In this document: positions 9,295 through 17,800 of the stretch, one piece after another
Numbering within the stretch: position 1 is the stretch's first letter
Layout: each line of letters opens with the position of its first letter
Source: Methylacidiphilum sp. Yel
GTDB lineage: Bacteria; Verrucomicrobiota; Verrucomicrobiia; Methylacidiphilales; Methylacidiphilaceae
Length of the DNA stretch: 64,000 nt
Direction of reading: 5' to 3'
Assembly: GCF_004421185.1 (NCBI RefSeq)
Contig: NZ_LXQB01000016.1
Span: 1-64,000 of the forward strand
Program-made: the position numbers and the translations under genes
The notes under the pieces: generated by a model
What the model saw: the letters and a program-made list of their open reading frames with translations, nothing else
Told to the model about the DNA's origin: nothing
Databases searched by the model: none

Positions 9295-11813
9295 TCAAAA
9301 AGGCATTTGCAAAGCGGCATAATCGTAATCTAAACTTGCAGCTGGAGTAAATCCAGCTCCTCCTGCCAGCAAATAATGGTTGTTGGTCAGATTATAAATC
9401 CAAAGACTGGCTTCCCATCTTCTTGCTGTATAAAACAATCTACCATTCAGCGTATACCATGAAGGGGTGCGCAAAGCATAATTAAATCCCAACCACTGAC
9501 CTGTCTCCGCAATGGCCCATAGCGAAATACCAAATCCATTATCCATTTTGTATGTTGCTATCCAATTAGCATAGTTGGAAGGAAATCCCGGGAAAGGATA
9601 CAGGCCAGGAGCCAGAGAAACAATAGGATCAACAGGCAAATGGTACAATGCTGCCACACGGGTCGAATAAGGTTGGTTAACTGTTGGCCCGATAGGATCC
9701 GAAGACCAGTTTTCAAAGCCATCAATTAGGTTGTATCCAAAGTTGATCCACAACTGTTTACAGGGTTGGTAACTTCCTTGGATCTGAAAGCCTCTGACCG
9801 TAGCTGAAACTGTTGGAGTTATCCCGCTAGGTAAAACAAAAGCAGGTACAAAACCCGTCTGATTATAGACAGAAAGAGCTAAGAAAAATCGATTGTTCAA
9901 TAAATTGCATTTGACACCAATTTCCTCTAACTCATTAAGCTGATGGTAATAAGACCCCAGTGAATTCTGGAGCAAAAGCTCCAAATTGAGATTGAGCAGT
10001 AGTCTGCCCAAAAAAGCCTGTTGCATAAAGACTCATCCACGGATAAGGTCTGTACGAAGAGCTGAATGTTAACTGCGGTAATATGGCTGTTAGTTGAGTA
10101 CGGTCATAGGGTTCAAAAGGTTCAAGAAGAATGGCTGGCGTTCCATCTGGAGGACTAGCATCAACATGGTAAAAATCCATCCTTCCACCAAAAAGCAAAG
10201 AAAGCTTGGTGCCAATCTGAATTTGATCTTGAAAAAAAGGAGAAATTTCAAAAAAACGACATTGAGTAGAAAGAAAATTATCAACGTTAAAAAAACCTCC
10301 AGGAAATCCAGGAATAGGAACGTCTGTTAAAAATGGATTGCCATAGGCAACCGCTGTATCATAAGAAACAGGAGAAGGATCATCCTGTCCTCCACTAAAA
10401 GGCTTGGTCATATCCACCTGATTTGCAGGGCCATGCCATGTTCCAAAGTATTCCAAATCGGATAAAAATCTAAAAGCCATCCCAGAATCAATCAGTTGTT
10501 TGATTTTATTGTCTTCCAAGGTAGTTATGACTTCGAGACGATCGGCTACATTATAGCCATAAGGCAGAAAAGCCCAGGTGTCCATGGGCACCGGTTGGCC
10601 AATTTCCGTTCGAAAATATTCTATCATAAGGTTATTAACAATCCGCAGCCGATCATCAATCTCCAACCGGATAATCGGTTGAAAAACTCCATAGGTTTGA
10701 AGTGTGAAATTCAAAGGACTATTGAAGATGTTGTTTCTGCGGCTAATTGGAACTTCAGGCCCAAAATCTATCACGTATCCTCCCGAAGGAGGCGGGGTAA
10801 CATGACCAGGAATAAAAGCTCCTGTAGGACCTATTGATCCAATCCAACTCCCTGTCTGGTAAAGTCCGTCATGGATAAGAGCAGCATTAGGTCGATTAAG
10901 TCCTGCGTAAGGAACAAAATTGTTGAGATCCACTTCTCCATTCCAGTCGATCCAAAGATTTTCCCATGGATGGGCACTAAAAGCCAAATAGAAGGCCTCC
11001 CTTTGCATATATGCCCCATCGTAGTAATTAAAGGGTGCATAACCAGCCTGCCCAAAATAATCTATTCTGAAAGCGGCTTTTTTGGTTTTCCCGACTGGTC
11101 CTCCTAAATCTACATTCCAAAAGCTATCCCCATACATGCCAAAAGTATAGGCAGCATTTCCATGAAACCGGTCGAAATAAGGCTGTTTAGTTAGCTCATT
11201 AACGTAACCCCCAGCAAATTCTTGAGGGCCGAATATAATACTTACTGGACCAGTCACTATATCCATAGAATCATAAGCCATCATGTTCATTAAAGGACCC
11301 CAATTACCCCCCACTTGAAAAGCCCACTAACATTCCATTACGAAACACTGTTCCTGGCAGGCCCCGGATGATAGGTTCACTAACAATATTACCAGTCGCT
11401 TGAGTGGGATTTATCGAAGGGCTAAATGCAGCTAAATCATTTACAGTTAAAGCCATGACCGTTTGCATCTCCTCTTGACTTACAGGACGAATGTCGCGAG
11501 GAATTTCTAGGATGTTCATTTCAGGACCATAAGAAGAAATCTGTCGGCTGGTAGGCAAAATAGTAGGCTCGGAAGAAACAGTCTGAGCACTAACGGTAAC
11601 TTCAGGTAGAGAAATGGTCGGAATGCTTCCTGGAGGTTTATTTGAATCTTTTGAATGCTTTTCTATGGCCCCATCGATTGGATCATCCATTACTTGTGCC
11701 CAAGCTACAGATTCAAAATAAATTTCCAGCTTAAAGAAAAGAGAAAGATTAAAAAAACCAGGCAAAAAAACAAAGGAGGAAGAGGATCCAAAGAGAAAGA
11801 TCCGTAACAACAA
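9295..11813 (-). pseudogene. TonB-dependent outer-membrane receptor with two frameshifts
   Basis: Three overlapping frames add up to a receptor of about 830 residues. The first (11304-11813) has a signal sequence ending near VAWAQ and the start of a plug domain (NDLAAFSPSINPTQATGN, then IIRGLPGTVFRNGM). The middle frame (9935-11314) continues the plug (MDIVTGPVSIIFGPQEFAGG) and the barrel. The third (9295-10026) ends the barrel with ALQMPF, a terminal phenylalanine as is usual for outer-membrane proteins. Frames change at a C6 run (11307-11312; five would restore) and near a C4 run (9955-9958; three would restore). The substrate cannot be read from sequence; the hyp context would allow nickel uptake. 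Two sequencing errors are an alternative explanation. Confidence 0.85.
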
Positions 11814-12106
11814 GCTTCAGCTTCAATCCAAGGTCCTTCATGTAAAAAAGTCGCTAATTCTTTAAGCAAAAGAATTTCATATGCAGAAAACTTAGCAAAA
11901 TCGACTTTGGTTTTGGCAAAACCAAACTGCACAATAACCCAATCATCTACCTGGATTTCGGGTATAAAAGAAAAGCTAATCCTGCTTTTTCTACCTCCAC
12001 ACTGCACCCAGCCAACCAGATCTTTTTGCATAGGATCATAAGTAATGGAGAGAACTTGAGCAAAAAAAGGACAATTTCCAGGATAAAATTCTTTTATAAA
12101 TCTCAT
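11705..12106 (-). CDS. HypC/HupF-like protein lacking the N-terminal Met-Cys
   Basis: The 133-residue protein resembles HypC in its core: NCPFFAQVLSI lines up with the CLAIPGKIVEM of true HypC, and DDWVIVQFGFAKTKVD with GDWVLIHVGFALAKIS. The cysteine is at residue 12 instead of 2, so it could not act as the N-terminal thiol without processing or another start. The last 35 residues are hydrophobic (PPLFFCLVFLIFLFSLSW) and overlap the start of the TonB-receptor frame by 109 bases, so the C-terminal end may not be native. It diverged originally from the DUF6084 gene across a promoter region now duplicated. It is probably an accessory protein of the second hydrogenase system. Confidence 0.65.
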   Translation of the reverse strand: MRFIKEFYPGNCPFFAQVLSITYDPMQKDLVGWVQCGGRKSRISFSFIPEIQVDDWVIVQFGFAKTKVDFAKFSAYEILLLKELATFLHEGPWIEAEACCYGSFSLDPLPPLFFCLVFLIFLFSLSWKFILNL

Positions 12107-12185
12107 TTTCCGGTAGAATAATACTTTAAAAGAATATCAATATAGTAAACCAAAAGAAAAAAAATTAAACTAACCAACAGTGCAC
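12041..12185 (+). repeat. Direct repeat copy 1 (old hypC-like/DUF6084 intergenic region)
   Basis: This stretch, from the first codons of the HypC-like gene through the AT-rich intergenic part to CAGTGCAC, recurs at 13847-13972 with small indels. It contains the putative divergent promoter and, at its right end, the GTG start plus one further codon of the DUF6084 gene. The two copies bracket about 1.7 kb of inserted DNA. Confidence 0.9.
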
Positions 12186-12422
12186 TCGCAGCAGCCGGTC
12201 TTTATGGGTGATGACCAGCGGCCAAACTAGCCTTTAATCGCCTACAGCAGCCTTTCTTGTTGGAGTTTATACCAAAACCAATCTCAGCAACCAGCTCGAA
12301 CGTCCAGCCCTTATGGGGCAATAGAGTTCCAGCACCTGCTTTTGCTGCTCTAGAGCACATTTCTTGACATTCTCATAAAGAGTAGCTACTATATTTTGGA
12401 AATAGCTACTTAGAGGCAAATC
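12186..12422. other. Inserted non-coding stretch
   Basis: About 240 bases between the first repeat and the antitoxin gene, slightly richer in GC than its neighbours. No gene or terminal repeat was recognised. The end just before the antitoxin is AT-rich (TACTATATTTTGG near 12387) and could hold its promoter. Confidence 0.3.
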
Positions 12423-12704
12423 ATGGAAGGAATCAAGATAATGACGGCTAAAGAATTAAAGAACAAAACAGGTAGCGCTTTACGATATGTGGCTAAAGGT
12501 GGAAAGATATTGATAACCTTGAGGGGAAAACCCATAGCGATCATATCTCCCCCGAATCTTGAAGGATCACTACAACAACCCCTGTTACGCTCCTTTGAGG
12601 AAGCGTGGAGAGACATAGAGGAAACTTTGGAAAAGACAGAACCCTTCTTTATAAACTGGAAGGAGGCTGAGAGTTGGTCAAGAAGAAAAGAAAAAAAGAG
12701 GTAA
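12423..12704 (+). CDS. Type II antitoxin, Phd/YefM family
   Basis: The 93-residue protein has the Phd/YefM N-terminal DNA-binding fold: MTAKELKNKTGSALRYVAKGG, then ILITLRGKPIAIISP, characteristic of the family. The C-terminal half is charged and would bind and neutralise the toxin. AGAGG lies upstream of the ATG; a second in-frame ATG at 12441 is possible. The toxin gene overlaps it by 31 bases. Such antitoxins usually repress their own operon. It lies inside the insert bracketed by direct repeats. Confidence 0.85.
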   Translation: MEGIKIMTAKELKNKTGSALRYVAKGGKILITLRGKPIAIISPPNLEGSLQQPLLRSFEEAWRDIEETLEKTEPFFINWKEAESWSRRKEKKR

Positions 12705-13174
12705 TCTTTGTAGATAGCAATGTTTTTATAATAGACTTGCGATATAAAAAGGATAAAGATTATAAGATCAACAAGAGTTTTTTGGATTACTTGTATGAGA
12801 AAAAGACAGGAATTACAAGTGTATTCAACCTCCTGGAAATATGTGGGATCCTTTCCTTCAACCTAAACGAAAGGCAGATTGTAGAGCTTTATCATTACTT
12901 CCCGGATAAATATAATGTTGAAATAATACCTTCCCCACTACTGGAGTTATCCTTGCCCCAACTTGCCATAAGAAAGGTTTTTGAAGTTATAAACAGAAAA
13001 GTTAGCTTCGGGGATGCATTAATTATATCTCTAGTTGAAAGCTATATTCCCCATATCACTCATTTTCTTTCTTGGAATGCGATTCATTTTAAAAAGAAAA
13101 TTTCAGTGGAAGCATCACTAAAAGTCTTAACACCCAGGGAATTTTTAACTCCTCCGGGAAATCCCCTTCCATAA
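12674..13174 (+). CDS. PIN-domain toxin (VapC-like)
   Basis: The 166-residue protein has a PIN ribonuclease fold. VDSNVFIIDL at the start supplies the first acidic residue, SVFNLLEIC the second (Glu), and FGDALIISLVES around residue 115 the third; THFLSWNAIHF follows as in VapC. PIN toxins cleave RNA and are silenced by the paired antitoxin. The start is a TTG at 12674, chosen because AGGAGG ends 7 bases before it and it overlaps the antitoxin gene. All acidic positions are present, so it may be active. Confidence 0.85.
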   Translation: MVKKKRKKEVIFVDSNVFIIDLRYKKDKDYKINKSFLDYLYEKKTGITSVFNLLEICGILSFNLNERQIVELYHYFPDKYNVEIIPSPLLELSLPQLAIRKVFEVINRKVSFGDALIISLVESYIPHITHFLSWNAIHFKKKISVEASLKVLTPREFLTPPGNPLP

Positions 13175-13240
13175 GGTAGCATTGGGAGAGGCGAAGGTTT
13201 TTAGAGATGTTTTGAAGAAGTATGGAGAGGAGCAAGGAAA

Positions 13241-13479
13241 ATGAGAGTCTCTTATAGATTCAGGGCACATAACCTTCTAAGACTACCCAACAGATTCTTG
13301 AGGAATATCTTGAGGCGTGTAGGTAGCTTTATGACAGGTTGCTTGATGAGATAAAGAGGGCTAGAGAAGAGAGCAAGAAGATTTCTCGGGAAGAGACTCA
13401 AAAGTTCATTGTAAGGTTTATAGAAGAGAAACCAGAGCTTAAGGGTGTTTATTCCAGGCTACTTCAGATGATGAACTAA
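13241..13479 (+). pseudogene. tnpB: tnpB remnant (IS200/IS605 group), N-terminal fragment
   Basis: The stretch starts MRVSYRFRAH, like the VTYRFRAYPS start of TnpB. After a one-base frameshift it continues with QILEEYLEACR, a stop, then LYDRLLDEIKRAREESKKIS and EEKPELKGVYSRLLQMMN. This is the N-terminal helical region of TnpB, the RNA-guided nuclease of IS605-type elements. The RuvC-like part is absent. It is a decayed fragment inside the repeat-bracketed insert and matches in kind the TnpB end seen at the window start. Confidence 0.7.
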
Positions 13480-13547
13480 GTAATCATTCAAAAGAATTCT
13501 AGAAAAATGGTTAAACCAAAATCTGAGTATCGGTAATGTAGTCAGAA

Positions 13548-13865
13548 GGATGGAATATGTTGAAGCAAAGGATGAATTGCACTACGTAAAACAAAAAGAA
13601 CAGTTCAAAGGTGCTGAAAAAGCCTGTAAAGATGCTTGAAGAATTAGCAAAAGATGAAAAAAGTCATGCTTCTACCTTACGTAATCTCCTTGAAGAAAGT
13701 CCCTTACCTAAAAATAGAATAGAAAGCATTTTGATTAGAGAAAAATGGCATGGCAAAGGAAGAAACTGGATAACTGACTCCATTTATTGTATAAATAATG
13801 GGTTAGGAGCTGTTTTTGGCAAAGATGCTTGGGTAACTGGCGCTACTGTAAGGGACAGAACTTGA
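13548..13865 (+). pseudogene. Rubrerythrin/VIT1-like gene fragment
   Basis: Two frames together read AKDELHYVKQKEQFKGAEKACKD and then LEELAKDEKSHASTLRNLL, a ferritin-like helix with the E..H iron-binding pattern. KWHGKGRNWITDSIY and INNGLGAVFG follow, which match the start of the VIT1/CCC1 iron or manganese transporter domain. The gene stops abruptly at the junction with direct repeat copy 2, so the transporter part is missing. One frameshift lies near 13610. It is a broken remnant carried by the insert. Confidence 0.65.
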
Positions 13866-13972
13866 GCAAAAAAGGACAATTTCCAGGATAAAATTCTTGT
13901 ATAAATCTCAACTATTTTGAAAGAATATCAATATAGTAAACCAAAAAAAAATTAAACTAACCAACAGTGCAC
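13847..13972 (+). repeat. Direct repeat copy 2
   Basis: This is the second copy of the 12041-12185 segment. It begins inside what was the HypC-like coding sequence (minus strand) and runs to CAGTGCAC, where the DUF6084 gene starts. The copies differ by a few substitutions and missing bases, including loss of a short stretch around TTTTCCGGTAG, so the duplication is not brand new. The VIT1 fragment is cut at its left edge. Confidence 0.9.
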
Positions 13973-14602
13973 CTTAATTTTGAAATCCTAAAAGCCCTTC
14001 CCAAAACGCAATGTTTGTCTCCTACTCTAAATTTTTTAGTCCAAGTCCATTATCTTGGAAAAGAATGTCTTGATTCGGCTCTTCTGCAAGTACGGGTTAT
14101 GATAGAGCCGAAAATCAAAGATTACAGCTTATCGGAACTAAAAAGGATAGAGCGTCGTTTTGGTCCACCCGAATCTCTCAATAGTATTTTGTGGTGTGAA
14201 AAGATGCTGCTTTTAAATCGAATCAATTCGATCCAGACCGTAGATCTACCCATTGAGATTAGAGATGATCATGAATCGGCTATGTGGTATTATTTTTCCT
14301 CGTTAGAAGGAGGAGAAATCTTTTTAAAATTTTTTTTCAGTGGAATTTGTTATCTTTTAGCTGAAGACAAAATAACAGTCCGATCTATTCCTTGGAGTTC
14401 TGAATGCAGCTATCTGATGCCTTACGAAATCTGGAAAGAAACACTTTTTCGATACTATCCTGATTCCCTTTGGATCCGATTGGATCATAGCCTCTATGAA
14501 AGACCTCAGGATTATCAATTATCCCATAGACTTCCTTCGCTGCAAACGGCCTTAGAAAGGCTATTAGATAAAGAGCAAACTGAAACAAGGAGAATAGGTT
14601 GA
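13967..14602 (+). CDS. DUF6084 hydrogenase-associated protein
   Basis: The 211-residue protein matches the DUF6084 pattern throughout: LNFEILKALPKTQCLSPTL at the start, VRVMIEPKIKDYS, then FGPPESLNSILW, SLEGGEIFLKFFFSGICY, and VRSIPWSSECSYLMPYEIW near residue 142. DUF6084 genes sit in clusters for high-affinity (group 1h-type) NiFe hydrogenases, mainly known from actinobacteria; the function is unknown. The GTG start at 13967 lies in the duplicated repeat. The TGA stop overlaps the TTG start of the next frame, indicating translational coupling. It suggests that a hydrogenase locus once continued to the right. Confidence 0.8.
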   Translation: MHLNFEILKALPKTQCLSPTLNFLVQVHYLGKECLDSALLQVRVMIEPKIKDYSLSELKRIERRFGPPESLNSILWCEKMLLLNRINSIQTVDLPIEIRDDHESAMWYYFSSLEGGEIFLKFFFSGICYLLAEDKITVRSIPWSSECSYLMPYEIWKETLFRYYPDSLWIRLDHSLYERPQDYQLSHRLPSLQTALERLLDKEQTETRRIG

Positions 14603-14765
14603 CAATAGAACAAGCCCGTCTTTTATCTCAATCTCTTCTCTACGAAGGCTATATTCTATGGCCTTATCGAGCCAACGCTTTAAAGAATAACCCGGCAACC
14701 CGATTTCAATTTGGGGTTCTGATGCCACAACTCTCTGATCCTCAATTCCAACAGGAACCATATTC
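14599..14765 (+). pseudogene. 5' stub of a hydrogenase-associated gene, cut by the defence island
   Basis: The first ~45 codons from the TTG at 14599 read EQARLLSQSLLYEGYILWPY, RANALKNNPATRFQFGVLMP. This resembles the start of a conserved protein of unknown function (typically with YEGYLLYPYR and a W/F-FGVL block) encoded next to DUF6084 in group 1h-type hydrogenase clusters. The AT-rich sequence then gives way to very GC-rich DNA between about 14765 and 14815, and the frame runs on into the helicase. The rest of the gene is missing. The ribosome-binding sequence AAGGAGAATAGG precedes the TTG. Confidence 0.65.
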
Positions 14766-14838
14766 TGCCTCTTACGGGTGTGGATCCTTCCGCTCCTGCC
14801 ATCGTCTGTTTGGAAACGTGGTCCGGATGGGGAAACCC

Positions 14839-17800
14839 ATGGACGTTTTTCGTCTGAGAGACCGCCTGGTCAAGGAGTACAGCGACTTCGTCAGGAGCTT
14901 CCTGACCGTTCGCGACGAGCGAATCTGCCAGCTCGTCGAGGATGAGCTCGAGCAGGGCCTCCTCTGGCCGGAGGCTCTGGTCCAACTGAACCCGGGATTC
15001 GAGATGGCGGAGACCATCGACGAGCTCGTTGACCAAGGGATGCTCCACGAAACCTGCCGACAAATCTTCCGGATCAAGAGCGAGGCCGACCCATATGGGC
15101 GTCCCCTGCGGCTGTACCGGCATCAGGCGGACGCGATCCGGGTGGCACGGACGGGCGCGAGCTACGTGCTGACGAGCGGCACGGGATCAGGGAAGAGTCT
15201 TGCTTACCTCGTTCCCATTGTGGACGCCGTGCTGCGCGAGGGGCCCGGGAAGGGCATCCGGGCCATCGTCGTCTACCCCATGAACGCCCTCGCCAACAGC
15301 CAGGCTAGCGAGCTCCGCAAGTTTCTGGAGCTGGGGTTCCCCAACGGGCGAGGCCCCGTCCGTTTCCGCCGCTACACCGGTCAAGAAACGGACGCCGAAA
15401 GGCAAGAGATCGTCAAGAATCCCCCGGACATCCTGCTCACTAACTACGTCATGCTCGAGCTCATCCTCACCAGGCCCATCGAGCGGGGCCTGGTTGAAGC
15501 AGCTCGGGGTCTCCGCTTCCTGGTACTGGACGAGCTTCACACCTACCGCGGCCGCCAGGGATCCGACGTGGCGATGTTGGTTCGTCGGGTCCGGGAGGCC
15601 TGCCAGGCACGGGAACTCCAGTGCGTGGGCACCTCTGCCACCCTTGCGGGGGTCGAGGACCTGAGCAAGCAACGCGCCCGCATCGCTGAGGTCGCCACTT
15701 TGCTGTTCGGTACGGAGGTGCGTCGCGGGGCGGTCATCGTGGAGACGCTCCGGCGCGTGACCGATGCGTGGGACGCATCCGACCCTGCCTTCCGCCAGGA
15801 GCTCCGGCGTCGGGTGGAGGACGGGGCGGTCCCCGAGAGCGTCGACGCCTTCCGACGGGATCCCCTGGCCCGCTGGATCGAGAGCGCCCTCGGCATCGAA
15901 GAAGTGGGCCACGAAAGGCGGCGGGCACGGCCGCGGCCCATCCGGGGCGAGGACGGTCTCGCCCGGAAGCTGGCCACACCGACCGCGCTTTCGGAGGACC
16001 GGTGCGCGGAAGCTATCCAGCGGACGCTTTTGGCGGGCTGCACGCTGCGTGACCCTGAGACCGACGCGCCTCTGTTCGCGTTCCGCGTGCACCAGTTCTT
16101 CACCCGGGGGGATACGGTCTACGCGTCGCTGGAGCCGCCTGAGGCTCGCTACCTCACCTTGCGTGAGCAGCAGTACGTCCCCGGAGATCGGACGCGATGG
16201 CTCATTCCCCTAGTCTTTTGTCGAGAGTGCGGACAGGAATACTACGCGGTACGAGAGATCCGCGACGATGGAGGGCGCACGGTTTTTGAACCCCGAGAGC
16301 CATGGGAGCGAGAGGAGGGAAGTGCATACCTCTACCTTGCCCCGGATGATCCCTGGCCTGAGGAGCCTGAGGCCGTCTTGGAGCGCATCCCCGGCGATTG
16401 GTTCGACGCGTCAGGACAGCTTCGGAATTCCCGCCGGGACTGGCTCCCTCGCCCGGTGCGCATCGGCACGGATGGTCGGGAGACACCTGACGGGTCCACG
16501 TTCCTGCTTATTCGCGCTCCCCTCCCCTTTTGTATGCGTTGCGGGGTCTCCTACGAGGGTCGAGAGCGGCGCGACTACGCGCGATTGGCCACCGTGGGCG
16601 AGGGGGGCCGCGCCACCTCGACAACGATCCTCGTCGCCGAAGCGATCCGGAGGCTCGCCGAGGACGAGGAGCTACCTGCGACCGCGCGCAATATTTTGAG
16701 CTTCACCGACAACCGGCAGGACGCCTCGCTCCAGGCCGGTCACTTCAACGATTTCGTGGAGGTGGGACTCCTCCGTGCTGCGCTGTACCGCGCAACCCAG
16801 CAGGCCGCCGCCCCAGGAATCCGTCACGACGAGCTCACGCAGCGTGTCTTCGAAGCACTGGCGCTCCCCATCGAGGGCTACGCGCGCGACCCCTCGGTCC
16901 GGTTCGCGTTCCGCGAGGAGACGGACAGGGCCCTCCGAGACGTCCTCGGCTACCGCCTCTATCGGGATCTGGAGCGCGGGTGGCGCCTGACAGCCCCCAA
17001 TCTCGAGCAGTGCGACCTCCTCAGGATCGAGTACCTCTCCCTCGACGAGGTGTGCGCAGCGGAGGACATCTGGCGCGGCCTGCATCCTGTCCTGACCGGA
17101 GCCAGGCCCGAGGAGCGGCAAGAGGCGGCTCGAACGCTCCTGGATTTGCTACGCCGCGAGCTGGCCATCAAGGTGGACTACCTCGACCCTGTCTACCAGG
17201 ACGGACTCCGCCAACGCTCCAGCCAGTACCTCGCCCCGCCATGGGCCTTCGACGAGGACGAACGGCTTGTGAGCGCGGCTGTCGCCTACCCGCGCCCGCG
17301 CCGCAAGGAGGACTACGGGGGACATCTCTTTGTTTCCCCCAGGAGCCTGTTTGGTCAGTACCTCCGCCGCCCGAGCACCTTCCCTGGAAACCGGACTCAG
17401 CTTCGGCTTGAGGATACCGAGCGGATCATCCGCGATCTCTTCGCGGCCTTGAGAGAGGGCGGCCTGGTGGCGGCGGTCGACCAGCCGCTCCGCGACGTCC
17501 CCGGGTACCAGTTGCTGGCAGCCTGCATGATCTGGAAAGCAGGTGACGGGAGCAGGCCCTACCAGGACCCCCTGCGGCGGGTCACGGTCCGCGCCGCGAC
17601 GGGCCGCCAGGCGAACCCGTATTTCGTTGACCTCTACACCGGGGTGGCGGGGACCATGGTCGGCGTCGAGGCCCGGGAGCACACCGCCCAAGTTCAGGCG
17701 GAGGTCCGCGAGCAGCGCGAGAAGGACTTCCGGGAGGGCCGGTTGCCTATTCTGTTCTGCTCCCCCACGATGGAGCTCGGCATCGACATCGCCGATCTCA

